This document shows positions 24,969 to 33,356 of a DNA stretch of 64,000 nt, in pieces. Source of the DNA: Paenibacillus sp. UNC499MF (lineage in GTDB: Bacteria; Bacillota; Bacilli; Paenibacillales; NBRC-103111); assembly GCF_900107975.1 (NCBI RefSeq), contig NZ_FNVF01000015.1, positions 1-64,000 on the forward strand, in the 5' to 3' direction. Under the pieces are notes generated by a model. That model worked only from the letters and a program-made list of their open reading frames with translations, had not been told where the DNA came from and did no database searches. How positions within the stretch are numbered: the first letter of the stretch is position 1; every line of letters begins with the position of its first letter. A program made the position numbers and the translations under genes.

Positions 24969-25766
24969 CTACCGCCAATCGTTGTCCAGTGTCCGGTTGA
25001 ACATAAACGCGCAGCCCCAGACGCCGCCGACAGCCAGCAGCGCAATCAGCCCCATCGGCACGTAAAGCTCCGTTACCCCCGAGCCCGTCAGCCACACCTG
25101 GCGCACGACCTGGACGTACCATTCCATCGGATTGATCGCGGCGATAAACTGAATCCATTTCGGCAGCAGCTGGATCGGCATCATGGCGCTCGACAGCATA
25201 ATGAGCGGCAGCAGAGTCAAATTCAGCACGGTGACGAAAGAAACCGTTTTGCGGGTCAGCAGCGCGAGGATGTAAGAGAACGAAGAAATCGCGACCGAAA
25301 TCAGATAACCGAAAAGGATAATCGCAAGAACGGATACGGCGGACAAATTGCCGCTTGCTCCGATCACAACGGAGATCAGCACGATTACAAGCGCCTGTAC
25401 GACGCTCATTGCGGCCGAGTAGGACAGATTTCCCAGAATAACAGCCGAACGGCTGGACGGAGTCGAAATGATTTTTTCGATAACGCCGGACTGGATATCT
25501 TCAAGCAGGGCCATGCCGGACCATCCCGACGCATACAACGTTGTCATGACAACTACGCCCGGCGCAAAAAACTGCAAATAGGCGGCGCCGTTCTGGCCGA
25601 AGTCCGGGATGCTCGATATCGGCGCCAGAATTTGCCCGAACAGCAGCAGCCAGATCAGCGGAGTGGACAGATTAAACAAGATATACAGCGGTTTTTTGAC
25701 CGCGTAAATATAATTGCGGTAAAACATGGAGCTGAAGTCATACCAGAACTGCTGCATTTTTATCAT
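24969..25766 (-). CDS. ABC-2 type export permease (DrrB-like)
   Basis: A 265-residue integral membrane protein with six predicted helices. The ABC-2 signature region near GVVVMTTLYASGWSGMALLEDIQSGVIEKI and the late segment AINPMEWYVQVVRQVWL are typical of DrrB/NodJ exporters of antibiotics, lipids and glycans. It overlaps the end of the ATPase gene by 29 bases, so the two are coupled. AAAGGAG lies eight bases before the ATG. Likely moves the glycosylated polyketide-type product across the membrane. Confidence 0.92.
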   Translation of the reverse strand: MIKMQQFWYDFSSMFYRNYIYAVKKPLYILFNLSTPLIWLLLFGQILAPISSIPDFGQNGAAYLQFFAPGVVVMTTLYASGWSGMALLEDIQSGVIEKIISTPSSRSAVILGNLSYSAAMSVVQALVIVLISVVIGASGNLSAVSVLAIILFGYLISVAISSFSYILALLTRKTVSFVTVLNLTLLPLIMLSSAMMPIQLLPKWIQFIAAINPMEWYVQVVRQVWLTGSGVTELYVPMGLIALLAVGGVWGCAFMFNRTLDNDWR

Positions 25767-26730
25767 CAGCCAAGCTCCTTTTCGTATACTGAATCATGAC
25801 ATCGTCCAGGGTAGGCTGCGAGATGCGTACGGAAGTCACGTGCAAATTTCTCGATGCGAACCAGTCGATCAACTGGCTGATATGCTTATGAGCGTAATCG
25901 ACCCAGAGTCGAAGCTCCTCCCCGTTCTGACCGACGGAGATTTGCCGCAGGCTCACAAGCGGGAGCGCTTCTTGAATTTGCCGCTGCAGCAGCGCTTCGT
26001 CGACCGCAGATATCGAAGAGGAGAAGGCCAGGAAAATCTGGTCCCCTCCGACTCTGTCTTTGAGAACCTGCGGCTCCCCGATGCAGACGCTGTGACCGGA
26101 ATCCATAATCATAATGCGGTCGCACAGCTTATCCGCTTCTTCCAGATAGTGCGTAGTGATGAACACGGTTGTCCCGCGGTCATGAAGTGTGTTTAGCGCT
26201 TCCCACAACTGCTGCCGGTGCTCCAGATCAAGCCCGACTGTCGGCTCGTCGAGGAACAGAATCTTAGGCCGGTGCAGCAGTGCCGAAGCGATAAACAGCC
26301 TGCGTTTCATGCCTCCCGAATAGGTATAAAGCAGCCGGTCCTTGACCGCAAGCAAGTCCACCGTTTCCAGCGCATCCGAGATTGCGCGATCCATCCCGGT
26401 AGAACCTATATGATAAAGCTTGCCGACCCATCTCAAGTTTTCATACGCGGTTAAGCTTTCATCCAGGCCGCCCTGCTGGGAAACGTAGCCGATCCTGCTC
26501 CTTATTTCGCGCGGCTGCTTTGCAATGGATTCACCGAACATCCGGATAACCCCGTCCGTGGGCCGGATCAGAGTGGTGAGCATTTTGAACGTCGTGCTCT
26601 TGCCCGCCCCGTTAGGACCGAGAAGTCCGAAAACTTCGCCTTCGTTAACATCGAATGTGACATCGCTGACCGCTTTGACGTTTCCCTTGTCATATACCTT
26701 GGTCACATGCTCAACTTCTATGATAGACAT
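25738..26730 (-). CDS. ABC-2 exporter ATPase (DrrA-like)
   Basis: 330 residues. Walker A GPNGAGKST near 38, Q-loop YVSQQGG, signature YSGGMKRRLFIASALLH, Walker B ILFLDEPTVGLD, and a C-terminal extension as in DrrA-type drug and lipid exporter ATPases. It is the partner of the permease that starts inside its last codons. GGGGGAG precedes the ATG, which itself lies within the 3' end of the preceding gene. Confidence 0.95.
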   Translation of the reverse strand: MSIIEVEHVTKVYDKGNVKAVSDVTFDVNEGEVFGLLGPNGAGKSTTFKMLTTLIRPTDGVIRMFGESIAKQPREIRSRIGYVSQQGGLDESLTAYENLRWVGKLYHIGSTGMDRAISDALETVDLLAVKDRLLYTYSGGMKRRLFIASALLHRPKILFLDEPTVGLDLEHRQQLWEALNTLHDRGTTVFITTHYLEEADKLCDRIMIMDSGHSVCIGEPQVLKDRVGGDQIFLAFSSSISAVDEALLQRQIQEALPLVSLRQISVGQNGEELRLWVDYAHKHISQLIDWFASRNLHVTSVRISQPTLDDVMIQYTKRSLADDKNAAVLV

Positions 26731-27724
26731 CGTTATCTCCCCCGCTTTTGCCGGAATTGCTCTGCGGCGATGCAGCTGCGAATTTATCCGGCAGCCTTTT
26801 CAGAATGCGTTCTTCTTCACGAATCAGCTCTTCAAACTGAGGATAGAGACGCCCGTACTCCTCGGTGCTGTTTCTGAGAATGGCCAGAGCGACAAGCTGA
26901 TTAAACTTCGTCCACTTATTTACGAGGACATCCATATCCTTGCCGGCTTCTATTCCTGTTCCACCCAGGAAAACGGACAAATCCTGACGGCTTCTGAGAA
27001 GAATACGATGAAAGGCATGAATTTCATTGATTTGCATCCTTATTTGCTCCGGAGGAATATGCTGACGCATCACTTTCAAGGAATCCGTATAGATGCGGCC
27101 TTCATGCAAGTTAAACTCCAACGGATAATTTTGCACCGCAGACCGGTACAGCTCCATTTCATCCAGGCGGTCCAGAGCGCCCTGTATGCTTTGCGTATCC
27201 TCGCATTCCCAGTACATGAAAGGCGTGAATTTCCCGGCTTGCCGGTAATTAAAAGCCGTATCCAGCATGAATTCAAGCTGTTCCTCCGATACCGGTGCAT
27301 ATTCGTTATTGTAAGGACTATAGACGCGGCATTCGCCCTTCCCCGTAAATCCCGTAAGCAGCAGATAGTTCCAGGAATCGCTGTCATAGGTTGTCGTCTC
27401 GAAAGGGGCATGCTTCAGATTGTGGGCAGCCGAGATAAATCCATGTTTCCGGGTGAATTCCCTGGCAAAATTCACGGACTGCCTTACATCCCGAAATTCG
27501 GGAACGACTGTACGGACTGCCGGGAACTCTTGCTGAAATTGTTGTATCAAGTCTCCGGGGTGAGGGCCCGAAAGCTTCGAATACCCATGAACGACGCAGT
27601 GGATCACCTGAAAATAGTCCGCCTGAAGCAGCCATTTTTCCAGCGGAAACCGAAGCCCGTGCCGGATCGTCAGCTCGTTGTAAAAACAGCCCAGCAGACA
27701 GTTGTAGGCGGGTTGCAGCGTCAA
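26711..27724 (-). CDS. Possible BtrH-like transferase (unassigned)
   Basis: A 337-residue soluble protein. The opening QPAYNCLLGCFYNELTI has a cysteine placed as in the BtrH N-terminal domain, a cysteine-peptidase-like fold that moves an acyl group from a carrier protein to an amine or sugar in butirosin biosynthesis. Further on come NLKHAPFETTTYDSDSWNYL and YSPYNNEYAPVSEEQL; the C-terminal half is helical. I infer a BtrH-like acyltransferase from this faint pattern plus the two carrier proteins nearby; another role is quite possible. It starts at TTG, overlapping the stop of the GT1 gene (TTGA), and overlaps the ATPase gene by 20 bases. Confidence 0.45.
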   Translation of the reverse strand: MTLQPAYNCLLGCFYNELTIRHGLRFPLEKWLLQADYFQVIHCVVHGYSKLSGPHPGDLIQQFQQEFPAVRTVVPEFRDVRQSVNFAREFTRKHGFISAAHNLKHAPFETTTYDSDSWNYLLLTGFTGKGECRVYSPYNNEYAPVSEEQLEFMLDTAFNYRQAGKFTPFMYWECEDTQSIQGALDRLDEMELYRSAVQNYPLEFNLHEGRIYTDSLKVMRQHIPPEQIRMQINEIHAFHRILLRSRQDLSVFLGGTGIEAGKDMDVLVNKWTKFNQLVALAILRNSTEEYGRLYPQFEELIREEERILKRLPDKFAAASPQSNSGKSGGDNDVYHRS

Positions 27725-28947
27725 GACGTCACCCCGCCTCTGCTTGCCGATTCAAGGAGCGGAACGAGTCTCGGCGTCTTTTCCAGGGCGGCCAATTGAT
27801 TCTGAATCTGCAAGGAGGCTTCCGTGCTCTTCATCGTTAAGCCTTCATGCAGCAGGAATTCGAAGCGTTCGCGGTCAAGGTCGTTTTCTCCGCATACGAT
27901 TCCAAGACCGGCGCGCTTCATACAGTACGCGTTGAAACTGCGTTCATACGTATCGGGAAAAAGCAGCCCGGGAACATGATGCCTCATAGCGGATACCATC
28001 ATGGAATTGGAACCGGGCGTAATGCAGAGGCTTGAATGCGCCATAATGGTTTCGGACGGAACGAAAGGCTCGAAACGGATCCGCTCTTCCCGAGACTTCA
28101 GAGGATGGTCCAGGAAGGCTGAGTTGTACTTGCCGATAGCGAATACGGCGCGTACGGGATTTTTCTCAAACACGTCATACATCATTTCAAACGTGCTGCG
28201 GGAATTGATACCGAACGGGAGCGACGAGAGATAAACAAATAGGAGCGGCTCCTTGCAGGTTTGCTCCCATTGTTTAAGCCAGCCCGGTTCCTCTTTAAAT
28301 GCGTCCGGAACCAGCTGCCCGACAAATTCCGCATCCGGTTCGTACCGGAGCAGTTCAGGCTCCAGTTCCTCGCAGCTGGGCACAAGCAGCAGCTGACAGT
28401 GGTCGAATAACGTGTGGCAGATATGGTCGACGGGCGGCATGCCATATTTATGAAGCACGCGGTTCCATATATTGCGGACTCTTCTCAGAATGAGCTTGCG
28501 CCCGGGATGAGAATCTTCCAGTTCGATGTTATGAGCCGGATGAATGGGCCAATTGACGATAGACGCAAGCCGGACGCCTTCGATATGGGCCGAGATGGCA
28601 ATCGTGAACTGCATATCCGCAAAAACCAGATCCGCCTGAAAGTCCCGGATCGTTGCCCGTTCCCGCTCAACCGTGTCGAGCAGATGAAAGTCATCCGCAT
28701 GACCGGAGACGAAAATTAAATCTTCATAAGTGTGATAGCCGAAAAACGGGAGCTTGTTCTCAATGTAGGGGGGCTTGGGCACAGACTCGTAGAAGCGGAC
28801 TCCGTCCGGAAACAAATGACGAAAGGATGCCGGAGCGAGCACGGCGACCTGATGTCCCGCCGCCATTAACTGCTCGGCCGCCGCCATGCTTCTCACGGCG
28901 TGCCCGTAAGTTTCCGCCCAGTTGCTTGTTACAAGCAAAACCTTCAT
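27721..28947 (-). CDS. GT1/MGT-type glycosyltransferase
   Basis: 408 residues of the GT-B fold. The N-terminal domain begins [20 protein letters not shown] with the loop that binds the acceptor; the C-terminal donor-binding domain contains FEPFVPSETIMAHSSLCITPGSNSMM, equivalent to the HCGxGT region of UDP-glycosyltransferases though the usual histidine and glycine pattern is altered. Such enzymes decorate macrolides, polyenes, flavonoids and lipids. Starts at ATG overlapping the FabZ stop (ATGA). Likely glycosylates the product of the KS system. Confidence 0.82.
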   Translation of the reverse strand: MKVLLVTSNWAETYGHAVRSMAAAEQLMAAGHQVAVLAPASFRHLFPDGVRFYESVPKPPYIENKLPFFGYHTYEDLIFVSGHADDFHLLDTVERERATIRDFQADLVFADMQFTIAISAHIEGVRLASIVNWPIHPAHNIELEDSHPGRKLILRRVRNIWNRVLHKYGMPPVDHICHTLFDHCQLLLVPSCEELEPELLRYEPDAEFVGQLVPDAFKEEPGWLKQWEQTCKEPLLFVYLSSLPFGINSRSTFEMMYDVFEKNPVRAVFAIGKYNSAFLDHPLKSREERIRFEPFVPSETIMAHSSLCITPGSNSMMVSAMRHHVPGLLFPDTYERSFNAYCMKRAGLGIVCGENDLDRERFEFLLHEGLTMKSTEASLQIQNQLAALEKTPRLVPLLESASRGGVTS

Positions 28948-29375
28948 TGTCCCTTCGCCCCCTTCAAGTAAACGATCATTTCGGCTGCTTTAGCAACCGT
29001 TTCCCCCTTTACGGAAGCCTGGGCGTTTCCTTTTACATACGGACCTTTATGGCTCAGAACCTCATAGAAAAGATCGAGCCTGTCACCGGGCAGTACAGGC
29101 TTATGGAATTTGATTTCTTTGATGGAAGCGATCATTCCAGCAAAAGGCGCTTGGCCGGGCTTGTGAATCGCAAATGCGCCAAGCTGCGCCATCGCTTCCG
29201 TGATCAGGACGCCGGGCATGATCGGTTCATCCGGGAAATGGCCTTGGAAAAACCATTCGTTGATCGATACGTTTTTGTAGCCCCTTGCCCATACCCCTGG
29301 CTCCACTTCCGTTACTCTGTCAATGAGCAGAAACGGATAGCGGTGCGGCAGTACGGATGTAACCGGAGTTTCCAT
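28944..29375 (-). CDS. FabZ-like beta-hydroxyacyl-ACP dehydratase
   Basis: A 143-residue single-hotdog protein. [12 protein letters not shown] and [22 protein letters not shown] carry the catalytic His and Glu of FabZ. It removes water from 3-hydroxyacyl carriers, giving a trans double bond; repeated use without an enoyl reductase would build a conjugated polyene. AGGAGG lies 7 bases before the ATG. Its stop overlaps the start of the glycosyltransferase. Context favours a role in this pathway rather than housekeeping fatty-acid synthesis. Confidence 0.93.
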   Translation of the reverse strand: METPVTSVLPHRYPFLLIDRVTEVEPGVWARGYKNVSINEWFFQGHFPDEPIMPGVLITEAMAQLGAFAIHKPGQAPFAGMIASIKEIKFHKPVLPGDRLDLFYEVLSHKGPYVKGNAQASVKGETVAKAAEMIVYLKGAKGQ

Positions 29376-29457
29376 CAGATGACCTCCTGACTGGCGGTTG
29401 GATAATTGGCTGCAGCCACGTAAAAAAGGGATCGGGGTCGTAGATTTTCAGCGGCAA

Positions 29458-29703
29458 TCATGGCTGTCCTGCCCCCAGTTTATCCAGGACAAGCCGATGA
29501 ATCTTACGGATCGTACTGAAGTGCTCTAAATCGAGCGTGCGGTAATCTATACTGATCCGGTAGCGGCGTTCCAACTGTTCGATGAGCCAGATCAGCGAGA
29601 AGGAATCGAGCTGCAAGGGCATGTCCGATTCCACCTGCTCGTCCAGAGTCTGAAAAAGACCCGATTCAATGACAATGGTTTTGATTTCAGCGATGTGTAC
29701 CAT
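29458..29703 (-). CDS. Acyl carrier protein (second of the cluster)
   Basis: 81 residues; the 4'-phosphopantetheine serine is in LQLDSFSLIWLIEQLE near residue 33. The sequence differs clearly from the carrier at 33081-33344, suggesting division of labour, for example one for the primer and one for extension. The ATG has AAAGGAG 7 bases before it and overlaps the 3' end of the ligase gene by 17 bases. Confidence 0.9.
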   Translation of the reverse strand: MVHIAEIKTIVIESGLFQTLDEQVESDMPLQLDSFSLIWLIEQLERRYRISIDYRTLDLEHFSTIRKIHRLVLDKLGAGQP

Positions 29704-31159
29704 GAGAATGCTCCTTTAACAATTCTCCCCGCAGTAATTTACCGGCAGCCGACAAGGGAAGCTGTTCGATTACATGAAGCTTTTTGGGGATTTTATAATC
29801 CGAAAGAACGTTCCGGAGCCAGCGGATGATGTCGTCCAGCGGTTGAGTCACGGCCGGCTTGTCCCATACGATGAAGGCTTCGATGACGCGTTCGAGCACC
29901 GGATGCTCGTAGTGCACGGCTGCGGCCTCTCTGATCAAGGGATGTTCTCTAAGAGCTGCTTCGATTTCTTGAAGCGTAACTTTGAGCCCTCCGATACTGA
30001 TTTGATCGTTGCTCCGGCCGATCACCGTAAGAAAGCCATGCTCATCGATATGAACAAGATCCTGCGTATATAGCGTTCCGCTGGTCCCGTCCCCATGTGG
30101 ATCGGTTATCCAATTGTCCTGCTTGTCCGCATAAGGACTCTTATCCAAACGGATCGCCAGTTGAGGCTGCTCCTCGCTCCATTCGTAGCGGATATGCTGC
30201 GAGATTTTACCGAGGGAAGGCGAGTGGCTGTCCGTAAAGTCAACCGAGATATAGCCGATTTCGCTCATTCCGTACTGCTGTCCGATCGGCAGGCCGATAC
30301 GTTCACGATACCTGCCGGCCAAATCCGACGGGAGCGGCCCTCCGGAAGAGATCAGATACAGCGGCTTACCGCTCCGTACATTGCCTGATTGACGGACAAA
30401 CTCCTCCATCCGGGCTTCCATCAGCTTGTAATGAAAAGCTACGCCATACACATGCGATACTTCATAACGCTCGATAGCGGAAACGATTTCTTCACCGTTT
30501 ATGAAGTCGGGGAACGCTACGGTTCCTCCCTGCAGCAGCGTATGCATGGCAGCCGACATCAGACCCAGCGCGTGACTCAGGGGAACCAGGCACAACACCA
30601 GACTGTTTAAACCGGGGCTTCCCTCTTCGCGGGCATAGCCGGACCATTCGTCCAGCAGCGACTGATAGGTGCGTGTAATGGACTTCGGTGTTCCCGTCGA
30701 ACCGGAACTGAACAAAGTAAGCGCTTGCCACTCGTTCGAAGGCTGCGGCACCCCGTCCGAATTGTTGCCGGCGGGTGCGGAGCGGTCCGCATTTTTCCCG
30801 TCTTCCGCTGACAGGGAGACGGCCACTTCCGGCTGGAAGAACGAGACGACCTGCTTGGGATTGGGGAGTTCGGCACTTAGGGTCAGATCCGGTGAAAACA
30901 GACGAAGGCGGGCCTGCTTTTCGTCTTCTTTCATCCGCTGATCCAACAGAAGAACGTGATTGCGCTGCTGCCAGTTTGCCGCTGTCCATTCGAGCAGCGT
31001 GTATGAGTCCGGCAGGTCGATAGCCACCCGGCAGCTCTTCCACCCCCGGTCTTCCAGCCATTTCTTTTTGTCTCCGATTCTGCCGTTTAGCTCGGCGTAG
31101 GACAAGCTCAGCTCCGACGACAAGAGGGCCGTTTTAGGATGAGGCTTGAAAGTGATCAT
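29687..31159 (-). CDS. AMP-dependent acyl/aryl ligase
   Basis: 490 residues of the ANL superfamily. Motif A3 SSGSTGTPKS near 165, A5 QQYGMSEIGY near 290, hinge A8 VIGRSNDQISIGGLKV near 395 and the catalytic lysine region AAGKLLRGEL near the end are intact. It activates a carboxylic acid as adenylate and loads it onto CoA or a carrier protein. Given the chorismate-lyase-like gene across the promoter, 4-hydroxybenzoate is a plausible substrate, paralleling the ligase of aryl polyene clusters; a fatty acid is the alternative. ATG overlaps the preceding stop (ATGA), with GGAGGGG just upstream. Confidence 0.9.
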   Translation of the reverse strand: MITFKPHPKTALLSSELSLSYAELNGRIGDKKKWLEDRGWKSCRVAIDLPDSYTLLEWTAANWQQRNHVLLLDQRMKEDEKQARLRLFSPDLTLSAELPNPKQVVSFFQPEVAVSLSAEDGKNADRSAPAGNNSDGVPQPSNEWQALTLFSSGSTGTPKSITRTYQSLLDEWSGYAREEGSPGLNSLVLCLVPLSHALGLMSAAMHTLLQGGTVAFPDFINGEEIVSAIERYEVSHVYGVAFHYKLMEARMEEFVRQSGNVRSGKPLYLISSGGPLPSDLAGRYRERIGLPIGQQYGMSEIGYISVDFTDSHSPSLGKISQHIRYEWSEEQPQLAIRLDKSPYADKQDNWITDPHGDGTSGTLYTQDLVHIDEHGFLTVIGRSNDQISIGGLKVTLQEIEAALREHPLIREAAAVHYEHPVLERVIEAFIVWDKPAVTQPLDDIIRWLRNVLSDYKIPKKLHVIEQLPLSAAGKLLRGELLKEHSHGTHR

Positions 31160-31854
31160 AATCGCCCCTCCCCTCCGGAAGGCACATAAAGACCGTAACC
31201 CCGGGCCGCATTCCGCTCATAAGTTTCCAGCCATGCTTCCAGAGCGATGACGGGTTTCAGACCTCGGTGCTTTGCATGTTCCGCCGCCTCTAAGGCAAGC
31301 GAAATGACGCCTCCCGATGCGCGGGGATCTCCTCCTTCTCCCGGATGATCCGAAATCCAGTGGGAAGACCGGATGGACCGGCTGTCGCACAGGGTGAGCA
31401 GCACGAGATCCGCTTCACCGTCCTCGATATAGTCCTCCGCCTGCCGGATCAGTGCATGCACACCTGCAGCCGTAACGCTGATACAGCTTAACGGTCCGTG
31501 CACGCCAAGTTCTTTGGCGATATATCCCATCACAGAACTCGGCACAGAGGGAGGAAACATGATCGGGCTGACTTTCCTTCCCTGCAGGAGATCCTTGCTC
31601 GTTTCCTGGAGCGTCATCATATCGGTAAACAAGCTTCCGAGCAGGATCGCCTTGCGTTCCGGCTGGATATCCCCGGATCTTGCTTGTTCTGCCGCTTTTA
31701 CCGCCGCATGATAAATCAGCGGATTGTACGGGGAACGGACAAACCCCCGAAGAGGCGGAATGGGATCGTGGTCGCTCTGTTCGTGGAAACCCGTAACCGC
31801 AAGCTGCATGTTCCGTGCAGCCGGTCTATGCGCCTGTTCTGAGAGTTCCTTCAT
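31156..31854 (-). CDS. Half-length ketosynthase-like protein (chain-length-factor type)
   Basis: 232 residues matching only the N-terminal half of a ketosynthase (PF13723-like). VPSSVMGYIAKELGVHGPLS aligns with the segment before the active site, and the following SVTAAGVHAL aligns with TACAAGSHAI, so the active-site cysteine is replaced by threonine. It therefore cannot condense but may heterodimerise with the full KS encoded before it. Aryl polyene clusters carry similar half-length partners. The ATG at 31854 with GGAGGGG 6 bases upstream is preferred to the one at 31869. It overlaps its neighbours only by a few bases. Confidence 0.78.
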   Translation of the reverse strand: MKELSEQAHRPAARNMQLAVTGFHEQSDHDPIPPLRGFVRSPYNPLIYHAAVKAAEQARSGDIQPERKAILLGSLFTDMMTLQETSKDLLQGRKVSPIMFPPSVPSSVMGYIAKELGVHGPLSCISVTAAGVHALIRQAEDYIEDGEADLVLLTLCDSRSIRSSHWISDHPGEGGDPRASGGVISLALEAAEHAKHRGLKPVIALEAWLETYERNAARGYGLYVPSGGEGRL

Positions 31855-31855
31855 C

Positions 31856-33088
31856 TCATTCCCCTCCATTCCATCTGCGGAAAAGAAGTGTGCAGTTGTT
31901 TCCGCCGAATGCTCTTGAGTTGGACATTACCACGTCCAGCCTCTTCTGACGGGAGCCTTCCGTCACATAGTCCAAGTCAAGCCCTTCATCGGGCTCAACA
32001 AAATTCGCGGTCGGAGGAATCTTTCCTTGAATCAGAGCAAGAACAGAGATAATCGCTTCAACAGCCCCGGTAGCTTCCAGCATATGACCCGTTGTCGATT
32101 TCGTGGAGCTGACGGGAATATGGCGGGCGTGCTCTCCGAAAACTTGCTTGAGCGCATTCGTCTCGCTGCTGTCATTCAATGGCGTCCCGGTTCCGTGCGC
32201 GTTGATATAGTCCACTTCTTCTGGTCTGCAGTTCGCTTGGCGCAGAGCGGTCTTCATCGATCTCGCCAATCCGTCTCCTTCGGGATCGGGCTGCGTAATA
32301 TGGAAACCGTCCGAACTCAGGCCCCAGCCGATCATTTCCGCCAGAGGTTCGGCGCCTCTAGAGAGCGCATGCTGTAGCTCTTCTAAAATCAGGATAGCCG
32401 CCCCGTCGCCGATAAGAAGACCGCTTCGATGCTTGCTGAACGGACGCACCACTTCTTCCGCCATGGCCCGGCTTGAATCGAAATTGTAAAAAACGATCGG
32501 ATAGAGAACATTGATCCCGCCTGCTGCCGCAACCGGTGTTCTCCCTTTGCGTACCTGATCGAAGCCGTAACCGATCGCGTTGGCCGAGGCCACGCATGCA
32601 TTGGTAAACGCCAGGCATTCGCCGGTGGAGCCGATTATGCCGGCAACCGCCGCCGCCTGTTCGTAAGGATTGGAATCATGAATGGATACCGGCCGTCCGC
32701 CCTCCGATCGCGCAAATTCGGTTTTTTTGCTTGCGACTGCTTCTTCTTCCCAGCCGGGTGAGAACTGCTCGTAATAGTTGAGAAGATAGGTGCCGTCTCC
32801 CAGATTTCCGACAGCCACTGCGGCTTTCTCCAGACTGCTCCCGTGATTCTCCGGGTCAAGCCCCGCCATCGCTAAAGCCTCACCTGCGCAGTACTCTGTA
32901 AAAAACTTGTAGGAACGTTCTTCGACAGGCGCCTCTCCGCCTACTTTCGTATAACTTCTGGAAGTATCGATACTGTGTAAAGGCCGGAAACAATGCTTGC
33001 CCTCAAATACGTTGTCGAAAATGGGGGCCTCCCCTAACCCGAAAGGGGTTACAACCCCGTATCCGGTTATCACGACACGTTTATCCAT
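31856..33088 (-). CDS. FabF-type beta-ketoacyl-ACP synthase
   Basis: 410 residues. The active triad is intact: Cys in TNACVASANAIG near 165, His in NAHGTGTPLND near 305 and His in STKSTTGHMLEATG near 340. KVVITGYGV-like opening (KRVVITGYGVVTPFG) is typical for FabF. It condenses malonyl-ACP with a primer; pairing with the adjacent cysteine-less partner resembles a KS/CLF of type II polyketide or aryl polyene systems. The ATG at 33088 lies inside the final codons of the ACP gene (ATGGATAA overlap), so it is coupled to it; the longer frame to 33118 would overlap more. Confidence 0.93.
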   Translation of the reverse strand: MDKRVVITGYGVVTPFGLGEAPIFDNVFEGKHCFRPLHSIDTSRSYTKVGGEAPVEERSYKFFTEYCAGEALAMAGLDPENHGSSLEKAAVAVGNLGDGTYLLNYYEQFSPGWEEEAVASKKTEFARSEGGRPVSIHDSNPYEQAAAVAGIIGSTGECLAFTNACVASANAIGYGFDQVRKGRTPVAAAGGINVLYPIVFYNFDSSRAMAEEVVRPFSKHRSGLLIGDGAAILILEELQHALSRGAEPLAEMIGWGLSSDGFHITQPDPEGDGLARSMKTALRQANCRPEEVDYINAHGTGTPLNDSSETNALKQVFGEHARHIPVSSTKSTTGHMLEATGAVEAIISVLALIQGKIPPTANFVEPDEGLDLDYVTEGSRQKRLDVVMSNSRAFGGNNCTLLFRRWNGGE

Positions 33089-33344
33089 GAATGAGCTGCT
33101 GCCTTTGGATAAACTCATGAAGCTCCGCGATGTTCATCTTCCCGACTTTGTCGATATCGTCATCGGCCACTTTAAACCGGAATTCTTCTTCCAGATTTAC
33201 AATAAGTTCGAACAGGGAAATGGAATCAAGGCTGAATTCCTCGCCAATCGGCTCCTGCGGATCTACATCCGGCTTAACTTCGATGTTCATTTTCTCCTCG
33301 CAAATGCGGGTAATGAGAGCTTTCAGTTCGGTAATCGCTTTCAT
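33081..33344 (-). CDS. Acyl carrier protein (first of the cluster)
   Basis: 87 residues; phosphopantetheine attachment serine in FSLDSISLFELIVNLEEEF near residue 41. AGGGAGG lies about 7 bases before the ATG. It is the second gene of the operon, immediately before the FabF-type gene, the order seen in type II synthases. Confidence 0.92.
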   Translation of the reverse strand: MKAITELKALITRICEEKMNIEVKPDVDPQEPIGEEFSLDSISLFELIVNLEEEFRFKVADDDIDKVGKMNIAELHEFIQRQQLIHG

Positions 33345-33356
33345 AAATTTTCCTCC

